A stretch of DNA of 64,000 nt from Sphaerolaimus hirsutus (Eukaryota > Nematoda > Chromadorea > Monhysterida > Sphaerolaimidae): NCBI GenBank assembly GCA_964036195.1, contig OZ038458.1, positions 9,003,832-9,067,831 on the forward strand, written 5' to 3'. The translations under genes and the position numbers were made by a program. The notes under the pieces were generated by a model that was not told where the DNA came from, searched no databases, and saw only the letters and a program-made list of their open reading frames with translations. How positions within the stretch are numbered: the first letter of the stretch is position 1; every line of letters begins with the position of its first letter. This document shows, piece by piece, positions 8,875 through 19,919 of the stretch.

Positions 8875-9037
8875 ACGCCAATGGCTACAATTCTGCGCTG
8901 AGTTAGTATTTCATGTTTTAGGCCAAATGTAGTAATTCCAACAACAATATTTACCAAATTTATTTTCGTACCCACTATCATTCCCTTTTACTATGGTACA
9001 GGTGAACCACGACGCGTATTGTTTTAGTTTCTAGTGT

Positions 9038-9104
9038 AAAATTGGGTGCAGCGGTCTAAAGTGCCAAGCCTACGTCCCTGGGACTGACCAAAGCACCCAT
9101 TTTT
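9038..9104 (+). other. Conserved hairpin, copy 12 (after the 168-residue gene)
   Basis: Arms GGGTGC/GCACCC and GGTC/GACC enclose the core with loop CCTACGTC. It lies about 165 bp downstream of the stop codon of the gene at 8310-8874, an arrangement like that of copy 1 and ORF2. Confidence 0.82.
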
Positions 9105-9809
9105 GTATGTTTTGATATCATTTTTCTGAAATTTTCTTCTAGTAAGCGCAGTCAACCAGTTGCACGCGGCGATTTTTGGTAATTGTGTGGAGGTAAACCG
9201 CTTGAGCCACGTGTTTTGTGAAGTTAGCCGCGAATTTGATTAGTAGCTGCGTTTGTGCCACCAAGAAAAATGTCATTGTTTGTGCTTGCGATTAGACTGA
9301 GAATTGTTAGCTGAATGTTTTCTACCGGGATCCCTTTTGTGAATTGTTGTATTTCGTGCTGTTGTGAATATTTTTAGCCTTCGTAGTTTGGTTTCATTTA
9401 GTCACGTTTAGCTGATCTTTTCTGTTAAGTGGCATTCCACTTGTCTTACGGTCTCACTTACGGTTCTCATGATTCTTGCCTTAAAATTTCTCTTGCCATA
9501 ATTTTAGATTCTGTTTCGACGCTTTATTAGGGTGCTTCCAGTGCACATGTTTGCGTATTTTCCAGGGTTCCACTTGCGACCTCGTAGTAGTTGTAATTCA
9601 CCTCAAACATTTACCTGCAATACACCGCAACGCTTTAAATACATGAAAATATCAATATCAGTCGACAGTTCCTTGAAAACAGTAGATAACACACTCTTCG
9701 CCGCTGCTGCGCTGACTTACCCGCGCTTTTAGAAAAGGGGGGAGGAAGTGTGATGCCTGTTCGCGCTGGGCCAGCGCTCAAAAGGTCGGTATAGTATGTA
9801 ATGCGAGAA

Positions 9810-9868
9810 CTGACGGCGGGCCACCGAAGTGCCAGACCTACGTCTCTGGGACGGTGACCCAGCGTCAA
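9810..9868 (+). other. Conserved hairpin, copy 13
   Basis: A 16-nt arm at 9810-9825 pairs with 9853-9868, using G-U pairs. Apical stem CCAGA/TCTGG, loop CCTACGTC; the 5' internal segment is GAAGTG rather than TAAAGTG. Confidence 0.85.
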
Positions 9869-10015
9869 TTAACGCTTACTGAATCCTAATTATGGCGCTT
9901 TAGCCGCCGGGGACGCCATATTGACCCCTTTCGGGCCAAGTGACGTCATTACGACGTCGCCCTATATGAAACCTAACTTATAGGGAACTTAGGGCGCAGT
10001 CGACGCCGCCTACGG

Positions 10016-10080
10016 TAATTGGCGCCAAGACGCTAAAGTGCCAGATTTACGCCTCTGGGATTGTGTTTTGGCGCTAATTA
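10016..10080 (+). other. Conserved hairpin, copy 14
   Basis: 18-nt arms at 10016-10033 and 10063-10080 pair except for A-C or G-U type changes. Apical stem CCAGA/TCTGG, loop variant TTTACGCC. Confidence 0.85.
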
Positions 10081-10655
10081 CATGTACAATATGGCGTCGA
10101 CAGTGTTATGTCGCTAATTTCAATTAGCGACAGTGCCTAATTGGTCGTATTTACTTGTGAAAAGCCCGAGTGACGTCATTTGACATCCCCGGGAATGAAA
10201 CCTAAGTTTTGTGAAACTTACGGCGCTTTTACTAAAAAGAAAAGCAGCGCCGAGCGAAAACTGTGTTCCCCGAGTGTGGCGGCCAAACGAGCGCCGGCGA
10301 ACGACTTCGACGGCCGCGACAGCGCCGCGTCGCCGCCATTCGACACCCGCCGACCGCCGGAACCCGGGAGAGGGGGTTTTTGGTGTTTTGGGTGATTTCT
10401 GAGATTTTTGTAAAAGTGTTGAGTCGGCCACTTTTGGCCGAGTGCCAACTTTCGGGAAATGACACCAAGTGTATTTTTGAGGGGGTTTAAGCGCTGTCGC
10501 CGTGTTTTGGCGACAGTTTATCACTCAAACTTGTAAATCTACCCCCTACCCAGTCCCCGCGAGCGTCGACAGCGTGGGCCGCCGGAAACGTCCGCGGAGC
10601 GACAGACTTCGGCCGCTCAGAAAGTTTTGGTGGGAGTGGCCACCGGAAGGGAGGG

Positions 10656-10699
10656 CCCCGATAGCTCCAGAAGCCTACGTCCTTCGGAGTAGAGACGGG
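10656..10699 (+). other. Conserved hairpin, copy 15 (degenerate)
   Basis: Loop CCTACGTC (10674-10681) on a stem GAAG/CTTC plus CTCC/GGAG with one bulged A. A short CCCG/CGGG arm lies outside. The TAAAGTG segment is not present. Confidence 0.6.
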
Positions 10700-11521
10700 T
10701 CAACCCTTCTGGAGGGATATGTGCCTAGGTTAAAATTAGTGAAGGAAATTGGAAGAATGCCAAAAAGGCAGTTTTTGTGTGTAGTTTGGCACATATCCCG
10801 TAGCCATTGCTGCCACAGGGAGGAGTTTGTGATTTTGTAGGTTGTAGGAGTAGGTTTAGGTTGTAGGTGCGCGGTAGGTGCCGCGGCTTGTGAATTATTG
10901 CGTATGTATTTGTGTTTATTTGCACCTAACCCCCTTAGTTGTGATAATTGCATGTGTTTGTGATTGTATTTTTACGTTCGCATTTATTTCTGTGTTTCGC
11001 ACGTGTTTCTATGTTTCGCACTTGGTTCTGTGTTTTGCACTTTTGCACCTTGTGTTTAGCTTCACGTTGGCCGATTGGTACGCTGGTTTTGGACGAGCTC
11101 ACGTTTGAGCAAATTACGGTTGTTTTTGTGTTTTTGGTCCTTTTGCAGTTGTTTGCCGTTTTCGAGTAGCTGTGGATTTACTTGGCATGTTTCCAATGGT
11201 ATCACGTTTAGTTTTGGAGAGTTTCGCTCAGTTTAGGCACTTTTAAGCTGTTAGTTTGTGCGTTTACGTTTGGTAGGTTACTGTAGGTATTGTACTTTCT
11301 AGTTTGGCACAGTTCCAAGTTTGGTTTCATTAGCTGGCTGAGCGCCAGAGGAAAGGTGTTCCTGAATGTCAAGTCACCATCCCCTTGTTCCATTAAAAAG
11401 TAACCCTTGTGGTACATGGCTTGGTTCAGCTGAAGTCACTTATTTTCGGTACACTTTCGAATGTACTTTCGTGATTGGTTGGCTCCGCCCAGCTGCAAAC
11501 CGGTTTTGGGCACTTCAAACC

Positions 11522-11558
11522 TATAAAAGAGAGCCCCAATCTTGTGTTTGTCATCAGT
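11522..11558 (+). promoter_or_regulatory. Candidate core promoter: TATA box plus TCAGT initiator
   Basis: TATAAAAG at 11522-11529 is followed by TCAGT at 11554-11558, about 34 bp from the first T to the A. This is the layout of an RNA polymerase II core promoter with an arthropod-style initiator. The downstream sequence starts with AT-rich leader-like DNA, and the next ATG-led long frame is at 12228. Confidence 0.5.
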
Positions 11559-12227
11559 CTATTCAATTCAATTCTAATTACTAAGTCAGTGATTTACCAG
11601 CTGAAATGAGCCTACCCTTGGTTATTCATTCTCTGCTAACTCTGGCATAGGCCTTCTCTTCCCTCTGCACGGTGACATTTAGGTTCACAGGGGCAGGAGT
11701 GGCCACACGGGGCTGCCGGTATAGTTAAGATAGGGTGTTGTATGGGGAGAACCCACCATCTGTGATGCTTACTGTACGTCTGGACCTCTGTGGACTTGTT
11801 TTAGGCGTAGTATAAGCTGAAGTAGGCTGTACACCTATTGACTCGCTCTAGGCTTTCGTAAGGGCCCAAACAGTTGTGCTACGTCGTTGTAGATTACTTT
11901 TGATAGTGGTGCTGTGCCAAGCTAGGATTTAAGTACCTGGTCTTGTGTGGTCTCTTACCAGTGTACCGTACTGCTATCCTCACCTGTCTGGTTTAGCTTT
12001 CATGACCCTGAGTGTTATTTAGTCATTTTTGTATTAATGTTTGATTTGGAAAGTGGAAAGGTAAATTGGAAATACTCAAATACTTTGGAAACTCTATTTT
12101 TGCAAACGTGATTCGAGAAACCCAATTAGTATAATTCAAGCTTACTCTGGTGCAACTAATTCTCTACTTAATCTATTGGCTCATTCCAGCTAGTGGATCT
12201 AATTAATTCTATTCTAATTGGTGAATC

Positions 12228-13295
12228 ATGATGGACGTCGTTTTTGTTTGCTTGCATTCAAATAAGGTTGAATTGTCGGTTTTTGAAGTGTGGGCGAGTC
12301 TTGTTTCTGTTTCTGGAAGTGCGCCAAGTTCTGAAGGTTTCTGGGAGGTTGATGATTTGGAAATGGGCCCTGTTTTTGATAGTTTTGAACCCGTGTCGGA
12401 AATGTTTCAAATACAACGAAGGGCCACGTATGCGGAAAAGGTTCAGGGCGCTGGTGATTTTGTTGTTGATTCTGTTTTGCCCAATGGCGAAGTGATTTGC
12501 GATGCTTCTCAGCAGTGGTTGTTTGATCACTTGATCATGGAGCCAGCTTTTATTGAGCCCGGAATTTGTGGTGTTTTTGAGAAAACTGCTGAAAGGCTGA
12601 AGAAAGTTGTGCAGCCTAGAAACCTTTGGTATTTGGTGGGTAAGAGAGGGAAATTACAGCCGCACGTTATCCGCCGCAAGCTTTTGCAATTTGCGCGACC
12701 GGACTTTGTTAGCTGTGGCAACCAAGTAGACCAAAAAGTTCCGAAGCCTACGTCCTTCGGAATAGCTAGGTCGAAAGGCACCAAGCTGGTGAAGTTTGGC
12801 AGACAGGGTTCCCGCGCACGCGCCAAGCGTAGGGCTTGTAGGGCAATTGTTGATCGTCCAGTGGACATTATGCCGCTTGTTGAACTGTCGGAATTGTGCG
12901 ATTATTTGGTTGGCGTGTTGCCATCGTTCGTCGTCCCACGGGTGCGAAGGGTAACTAAGTCCCCTGTTAGGTGCTGTACATTTGGTGTAATTAGGCAGGA
13001 TGGGCTGCATGAGCGCACCGTTGAAAGTTCTGACGGAATTGGACACTGTCCAAGGTGTTGCTATTTGGCCCACAATGATAAGGTTGTAGCACCTGGGGGT
13101 CCACAGTATTATATAGTGACGGAATGGCGCCATGGCGCTGGCGCCATTAGTAGCCGCCACGCCACTTCGCCATTGGCGTTGGCGTCAGCGCCATGGAATG
13201 CTGTATATATATGTAAATATACATACAAAACAGCAAAAAACACAACATTGAGTGTATTTATAACGATTTGTGGCCATATGGAGCAAATCCGATGA
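12228..13295 (+). CDS. 355-codon reading frame, unrecognised, 3' end overwritten by a repeat
   Basis: ATGATG at 12228 opens a frame ending at TGA near 13295. The first roughly 295 codons look like protein (acidic N-terminal third, then a very basic stretch around codons 182-212 that could bind nucleic acid or act as a nuclear localisation signal). From about 13113 the DNA is a copy of a repeat also found near 37735 and 41930, so the last 60 codons are repeat-derived. Hairpin copy 16 is inside the frame at 12739-12762. The candidate promoter lies 670 bp upstream. No family recognised; it may be a truncated gene. Confidence 0.5.
   Translation: MMDVVFVCLHSNKVELSVFEVWASLVSVSGSAPSSEGFWEVDDLEMGPVFDSFEPVSEMFQIQRRATYAEKVQGAGDFVVDSVLPNGEVICDASQQWLFDHLIMEPAFIEPGICGVFEKTAERLKKVVQPRNLWYLVGKRGKLQPHVIRRKLLQFARPDFVSCGNQVDQKVPKPTSFGIARSKGTKLVKFGRQGSRARAKRRACRAIVDRPVDIMPLVELSELCDYLVGVLPSFVVPRVRRVTKSPVRCCTFGVIRQDGLHERTVESSDGIGHCPRCCYLAHNDKVVAPGGPQYYIVTEWRHGAGAISSRHATSPLALASAPWNAVYICKYTYKTAKNTTLSVFITICGHMEQIR
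12729..12772 (+). other. Conserved hairpin, copy 16 (inside a reading frame)
   Basis: An 8-bp perfect stem TTCCGAAG/CTTCGGAA (12739-12746, 12755-12762) carries loop CCTACGTC; GACC/GGTC closes the outside. It lies within the 355-codon frame at 12228 and its sequence would be translated. Confidence 0.7.
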
Positions 13296-13445
13296 TTATA
13301 CCTTATGTCTGGTGAAGAATGCGCGCTTGCGCGCAAAATTTTTTACGCTGACGTTGAAAAAGTCGCGTTTTCCGGTCACTTTTTGGTTTCGCCCCGGGAG
13401 GGGGGGGGGGCTGCAGCCCCCCCGCCCCCCCCCCTGGATACGGCC
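13113..13445. repeat. CAGGGACGTA(G/T)CCAGG-family repeat, left end missing
   Basis: Starts with AGTGACGGAATGGCGCC, has a G-run/CTGCAG/C-run hairpin, and ends with CCTGGATACGGCCCTG. The same body occurs at 37735, 41816, 43013 and 57283. Confidence 0.75.
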
Positions 13446-14567
13446 CTGTTGGCATGTGAGTGCACTTAACTAGTGAGTATGCTTCACTGCAATTTCTTAC
13501 ATATATGGAACTGTATTCCAAAATTATGGAACTTTTTCACTTTTTAAAATTGTCGGCACAAGTCGCAGTGTGAACGCAGCTTAAAGGTGTTTGTTTCAGT
13601 GAGGTGTCTTATTAAGCCACGTGTCAGCCGCTAATTAACTCTAAGATCATGTTCGTGTACGAAAAGCGAGAAAAAATCACAAACGTTGAACTGCAGCGCA
13701 GCCTAACAAACAACTTGGGGGCATTTCTCTGTATCACTTTAAATCATCTTGGAATGAATACCGTTATAATCCAAATCTTCTTGAAGATCCCTCATTTCAC
13801 TGTACGTGCCCTCTACCTCGATTGTACGCCGATTTTCGTACCTTATTTTTACGTGGCGGTATCGCTGCGTGGATTTTTTTATATTAAAAAAACAAATTCC
13901 TGAAATGTGAATCAAAATTTTTTCTATGATCTTACCCGGTCTCTCAGTAGATTGTTTACAGTGCGTTCATCACGCCTTCCATGCACAGAAATGTCCAGTT
14001 GATGCGGTGTGTAGCTGTGTTACGTATTTTTTATGCATATTTGAATTTACCTAAATATCATTTTAAGTGACCGAAAACGATAACTCACAATGACGCCACA
14101 TCGTTGTAATAGCCGAAAATGCCGCCAATTAAGGAAACTAAAATTACCAAAAATAAATTTAGGCGAAGCATTTTGATTGGTATTTTTCTATTACACTTGA
14201 AAAATGATGCAATTCTGTCAGCGGACGATCTCTCTTATGTAGAAGTGATGTTCCAATGCACTTTACAACATTCAGATTTTGCTCGAATTAAATTCATGTT
14301 GTTTGATTTGAATTTTTGCACAGCTTGGTATGGTACTATGGCTGCTTTTACAAAGCGACGTAAAAACATAACACACACGTACGTGTAAGTGGTGCATGTG
14401 ATTATCAACACACATGGATACTGTATCCTTTAAGCCCGCAACGCCGCACTTTAAAGTTTAAAAATGAAGCTCTTTCTGACAGATAATGCACGCATAGTAG
14501 AAATAACTATGAACCGGGGAAAACACCATTAAAAATAAATTCACTCAAAAATCACTTTCCCTCGCAG
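13446..14567. other. Gene-poor stretch before ANKLE1 exons
   Basis: Two modest frames (13649-13903 and 14119-14388) have no recognisable domain. The second ends next to a good donor-like GTGTAAGT, but its phase does not fit the next ANKLE1 exon. I found no ankyrin-repeat exons here. Confidence 0.4.
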
Positions 14568-17448
14568 GTGGTGCCACCGCGCCGCCACCAGGGCCGCAAA
14601 ACGCAGCGGATAACACATACAGTGGAAATGACACCTTCGTGTCTGCGTTGGCGCACTCGGTGCGCTCGCTGGACGCGGAGCACAGCGCCGACATGCTCAA
14701 CGTGTTGGACGATGTGCAAAAACTGAGCGATGAGGAGTTGAGATGCCAGTTGGTCGTCAGAGGTTTGTTTTTTGTCGGTGTTCTGTGTGTGTAGTTGTTT
14801 CCGTGTGCAAGTTTATGTGGGATCAATGCCATGCAGTGAAAAATTTCGAACTTATGGTATTTCCATAATTTTCATGGAATCGTTTTCCCGAAAGTCCGAT
14901 AAATCGTTGTATTTGTGAAGAACCATTACGGGTCGATCATCAGGTCAAATGTGGTAGTTTCGGGAGAGTACTACCGTATTTCTTCTAATAGAAGGGCAGG
15001 TCTCCAATAGAAGGTACTATTTTTCAACTTAATTTGGGCCACGAAATAAATAGAAGGGCGGTATCCAATAGAAGGTACACTAAGTGCTGGAATTGTGCCA
15101 AATGCATAAAAAATAAAGGATACCAGCGGACGCTGTGATTTAGTGGTCTCGAATAGAAGGACGGGTAAGATGTGACGAAAAAATGGAAGGGCGCCGCGCC
15201 CTTGCCATTCAAAACATGCCAACTCAAAAGCGCGAACTAGCCCAGATACCTGCGTACCCGTGCTATCGTACCGTTCATTTCCATTGGTGCATGCGCAGGC
15301 CAAGAAGTTGGCCCGATCGCCAAAACCACCAGGGCTGTGTATGAGAAACGCCTAGCTGAATTGCTGCGCGCCGAGTCCGCTGACAAAGAAAGATGCGATA
15401 GGCCTGAGCTGGACGAAACATGGATTTCCACGTTCAAGAAAAGTGAGGGGGCTTTTGTTTACTGATGAGTACTTTTCGGACATTTTTTCACTGCCGCATG
15501 TGTCGTTTGACCGGATCATTCATATATTTACATTCTTTTTATTTTATTTTATTTATTTGTATTTAAAAGGGGGTAATTTTTGTTCTACCTGAATTCTATC
15601 CCGTGGAGACGTACAGAACAAAAATAGAAATATTTTATACCCTAGAAATGTGTTGTAATATTTATATATTTTGAAAAAAAATACTTTTTTATAGGAACAT
15701 TTTCTGTTATTATGTAATTATATACCTAAATACGTATATAAATATTAGGGTTCAAACGGGACTGACTTTTCGGGATCGGGATCGGTATCGGGATTGGCTT
15801 TTTGAGTTTTCGGGATCGGGATTGAGGTCTCGGGATCAGATCGGGATTCGTTTTTGAGATTTCGGGATCGGGATCGGGACCGGGATTGGCATTTTTCGGG
15901 ATCGGGATTGGCAGTTTAGAAAAGGTCCTAACATACGTGTTTTATCGCTGATTTTGGCACAAAAATGGCCTAAAACACGTATAGATGTCAGAAACGTGGC
16001 ATAAAGTTGACATTGGATGTTTCCGTTCACATTTATTAGTGCAAAAATCGCACTTAAACACGTTGCCAATTTTTTCCGGGACCGGGATCGGGACCGGTAA
16101 ATCCCGAATATTCTCGGGATTCGGGATCGGGATCCCGTTTGAACCCTAATAAATATGTGTGCTTTCACTATTAACATGATTCAATTTCAGAACTCCCCAT
16201 GGACATCCGCAACTACTTATGCAAACCCGACAGACTGGCTGACGTCTTGGACGCTGCCGAGTGTGACGAAACGAACGTTGTGCAGTGCTTTGCCAAAAAT
16301 GACAGAAAGTGGAGAGAAGGAAACATAAGAATGTCCTATAATTATGTGTTGATTGACCCGAGATTGATGCCTGATTATAGGGTGCCTGGTAGGTTCAGAA
16401 AATATAAGTTGGATGGCGTCATTTATATTTATTTCTTGGTGATTCTGTTTTTATTGCAGGTGACACAGAGCTCATAAAATTTCTACATTCGATATTCTAC
16501 ATTGGCAAGGGGAAAAAGGGCCGGCCTTACGATCACTTACAAGATTGTAAAAGCGCGGAATTGACAAAAAGCGCAAAATTGACAAGGATTCAAGACATTT
16601 GGGATGCCGGGTGCGGCGTGATCTTGCTGCACGCTTTCCATGGAATCCTCGCTGTAAGTTTTTACATGGAGTATTGATAATTAGGGTTCAAACGGAATCC
16701 CGATTCCGATCCCGAACAATTTCGCGGTTTTGTGATCCTGATCCCGAAGCCCCAATCCCGTTTTAAACAAAACGTATAATGCTAAATTCTTACGTGGTCC
16801 AAAATTTTATTGGCACCATATCCGGACTGATCGAAAAAAATGGGGTGTGTATTGAAATCTCACGCCAGATTTATTAGGTGCATATACTTCGCGGACCGCA
16901 AGCTGTAAATACATCGTTCTAAACAAACCACACCATCATGACGCCATCGGTAATAAAATACAAATTGTTCCAAAAACAAAAAAAACACAGAACGATTTCA
17001 GGCACGAAATGTGCCTAATGTTGGTTGCACCCGGGCCCGGCTTTTCCTTTCTAAAGTATTATTCTTTTTCATCAAAGTGTGTAACTAAGTATCCTGCTAG
17101 CGCGTTATCAACTAAGACATAAGTAATTTTTGGCGCATACTTTGCGGTCCGCCGAGTCAACATACAAATATCATGCGTCACACCAAGAATAAACTTCACA
17201 AACCCCACCAGGCCGAGGCGCTGACACGCGAAGCGGCAATGATCGACTGTCTGGGTGGCACCATTTCACAGTGCGGTCCAAAAGTTCCTGGACACCTGAC
17301 CAATGTGAAACGCGGCGACTACTATGGCACGGCGGCGGCGTTGCCGAATTGGCGCCGCAAAAGGTTGGGCTTGTTGTGGTTGAAACGATTTGCCGATGTG
17401 TGGAAAGCTGAACAGGGAGGTAGACAAATCAGAGTGGGCGATATTTGA
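14568..17448 (+). CDS. ANKLE1: ANKLE1/LEM-3-like LEM domain and GIY-YIG endonuclease (3' part)
   Basis: Five exons join in phase: 14568-14762, 15299-15442, 16191-16388, 16460-16653, 17212-17448 (TGA). The first two encode a LEM domain (LSDEELRCQLVVRG then QEVGPIAKTTRAVYEKRLAELL), which binds chromatin-associated BAF in this family. Exons 3-5 encode the GIY-YIG-type nuclease: YVLIDPRL, FYIGKGKKGRPYDHL with the catalytic Arg region, AEALTREAAMIDCLG with the metal-binding Glu, then LTNVKRGDYYG. ANKLE1 and worm LEM-3 cleave branched DNA and chromatin bridges. The first exon begins one base into a codon, so upstream exons exist. The ankyrin repeats expected there are not visible in 1-14.5 kb and may lie to the left of the foreign element. 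Confidence 0.88.
15747..16147. repeat. GGGATC-filled inverted-repeat element (family A), copy 1
   Basis: Bounded by AGGGTTCAAACGGGA and its inverse, with runs of GGGATC hexamers near both ends. It lies in an ANKLE1 intron. Confidence 0.85.
16683..16767. repeat. Family A element, partial
   Basis: Only the left terminal repeat and about 70 bp of hexamer-rich sequence remain. Confidence 0.7.
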
Positions 17449-17822
17449 TCTGCGTAATTTTTTATAGTTCATTTGATATTTTGTTTTGATTTGATACAAG
17501 TGTATTATCAATATTCGCAATATTGTATTGTTTTTTTAAGCACTAGGGATGGAAGATGCGTCAATTTTTCAACCTGCTTGATCATTTGGAATCTGACAAC
17601 CTGTGATTTTTTAAGGCAGTAAAAAATCAAGCGCCAACCCTAGTACGCGTGCTTCATCTTCTCCATATCCATTTATCTGTATTTATTATTTATTTATTTC
17701 GTCTGTGTTAAATAAGAAAGAAATATCCGGTGCAGTTAACTGGTCAAACACCAGGGCCAGTCACGCACCCCGTAAAATTTGAAGCAAATTTGTAAATTGA
17801 CACGTGAAATGAGGGTGCGAGG

Positions 17823-18302
17823 TGGGGTTCAAACGGGAACCCGATCCGGATCCCGAATCCTGAGAAATTTCGGGATTTTGTGGTCCCGATCCCGAAACCT
17901 CAATCCCGATCCCCATCCCGAAACTTTTGGAAAACCCAATCCCAATCCCGAAAATTCTTACTCAATCCCGATCCCGGAAAATTTGACAACTTTTGTAAAC
18001 TGACATTTTTGCACTAAGAAATGTGACCAGGTACCTCCAACGTTCTATCTATGCCACTTTTCCATCATTCGTGCGTGCTTTAGACCTATTTTTGCAGTAT
18101 GTTATCGAAAATCCTTCAATATGAGAACTTTTTCAACGATCCCAATCCCGATCCCAAAAAATGTCAATCCCGGTTCCGATCCCGATCCCGAGACACCAAT
18201 CCCAATCCCGATCCCGAAATTTCATAAAGCCAATCCCGATCCCGAAATTTCACAAAGCCAATCCCGATCCCGATCCCAAAATGTCAGTCCCGTTTGAACC
18301 CT
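17823..18302. repeat. Family A element, copy 3
   Basis: Complete element with both terminal repeats and diverged GGGATC arrays, downstream of ANKLE1. Confidence 0.8.
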
Positions 18303-18433
18303 AGTGCCAGGTAACATTTTCTGTAGCGTTTTACCAAGCATTTTACATTTTACACGACATTCGATATGGTGTGGTACTGGCCCCTGTCACAGTGTTTTAG
18401 AAGCGGTTTTTTTCGTATTTGGTTTATTTTATG

Positions 18434-18698
18434 CAGGGACGTATCCAGGATTTTTGCGCCAGGGCGTTCTTGTTTACCGAGGCCGGCGAACGGGGGCCCC
18501 TAAAATTTTACCCTATTAGGAGACTGAATGGCGTTTTGCCACTGGCGCCAACAACTAACTGCTAATACGTATGTAAATATACGTAGGCACATAAATATAG
18601 AACGACAGGCACGCCATTCAGTATACCTATTTTGAGGAAAATTGAGGGTGCCCGTACGAGTTGTGGATGATACAGCCCCCCCTGGATGCACCCCTGAT
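18434..18698. repeat. CAGGGACGTATCCAGG inverted-repeat element
   Basis: Left end CAGGGACGTATCCAGG, right end CCTGGATGCACCCCTG. Related to the element at 41816-42261. Confidence 0.7.
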
Positions 18699-19019
18699 TT
18701 TTTGTATTTTATGAAAAAATGTTGAGACCTGTAAACACGTGATTGGACTAACTTTGAGAAAAAATTTGCAGCTTTACAATGGCGTTTTATTTTCGCAAAA
18801 ATTGAGGTTACTCTGTAAATGTATATTTATTGTTGTACAGTGTATTTTTTCAAACTTGACAGGAATTCCGCAGCTATGGCATGTTCATGACCACCTATTC
18901 CGTCCCCATATGTTCACTTATGGTTTATTATTGATTATGTATGTAGGTAGTTTTCAATTGTAAATGATCGTCAGCAGCGCAATTTTTGTATTTAGACTTG
19001 TTGTATTCGTCTTACTGAA

Positions 19020-19297
19020 CCGTATATAACTCGGCCGACCGCAAAGTATGCGCCCAAAATTACTTATGTCTTGGTCGATAACGCGCGAGCGGGATACTTA
19101 TGTATTTACGCAATTTCAGAAAAAGAACAATATTTTAAAAATAGAAAGAGGATGAGTCGGGTACTAGCGGCGAATGTTTTTCCTGGAAAATTTTGTTTGT
19201 TTTTGCTGGAACAATTTTTATTTTATTATTGATGACGTCATGATGGGGTGTTTCCTTCAGAAGAATGCATAGCGTGCGGTCGACGGAGTATACTTTA
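19020..19297. repeat. TATACTCGGC(C/G)GACCGCA inverted-repeat element
   Basis: Ends GACCGCAAAGTATGCGCC and GCGTGCGGTCGACGGAGTATA. Relatives occur near 17105-17160, 23431-23692, 30663-30862 and 43568-43625. Confidence 0.7.
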
Positions 19298-19346
19298 CAT
19301 TCATTTCTTCATTCAGTTTATTATTATTTTTAGGATTTCAGCTATT

Positions 19347-19604
19347 TACCGTATTTCCTCGAAATACCCCCCTCGAAATACCCCCCTCAAAATGGGCACA
19401 TGAATTTGTGGTCCGGGAAATGCATAACAGACGTTCAAAACACTGACTGTGTTACGTTAGAACATCGTTTATACCATCTACATCCTTATATAAGGCTGTA
19501 AAAACTTATAAATGGTGGTTATTGTTGCATTTTTCACGTTTTTCTCTCAAAATTTTCACTCTGAAAAAATAAACCCCCTGGGGGTATTTCTAGGAAATAC
19601 GGTA
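19347..19604. repeat. TACCGTATTTCCTCGA inverted-repeat element (family B)
   Basis: TACCGTATTTCCTCGAAA...CCCCC at the left, with its inverse GGGGGTATTTCTAGGAAATACGGTA at the right. Confidence 0.8.
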
Positions 19605-19919
19605 TTCATTCTACAGTAATTGACAAACCATCATTCAAACCTTTTTCGCTTTTGCAAACTCGTGTAATGCATAGAATCAGTGGAACAGTTACTCAGGTAT
19701 TCAATTGTGTTGGCAATGGCCGTTTTTTCGAATGTGTTCTCCACTCGCAGAATAAATTCTTTCAGAAAGTAAATACCGTAATGTTCAATTGTAAAATTCA
19801 ATAGAAAACGTGCGTCTTTCTTGTAGGTAACATGAAAAAAGTTTAAGCGAGATGCAGACATAAATAGTTACCGTCATCATTTAGCACAATAATTAACAAC
19901 ATTTAATCATATCAGCTCA

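Larger units (their letters stand above)
8875..11521. other. Mostly non-coding tract with hairpins 12-15
   Basis: GC-rich with several short palindromes around 9900-10120 (GTGACGTCAT-type) and a CpG-dense part at 10240-10640. The frame 10502-10840 (112 codons) runs through hairpin 15 and has no recognised similarity. No convincing gene is seen. Confidence 0.5.

Noticed and set aside
10502..10840. 112-codon frame with basic composition
   Set aside because: No recognisable domain and it overlaps hairpin copy 15; kept only as a note in the tract entry.
14119..14388. 89-codon frame as an ANKLE1 upstream exon
   Set aside because: No ankyrin similarity and its donor phase does not match the next exon.
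15747..16147. GGGATC arrays as interstitial telomere sequence
   Set aside because: The hexamer differs from TTAGG and TTAGGG, and the arrays are confined to elements with terminal inverted repeats.
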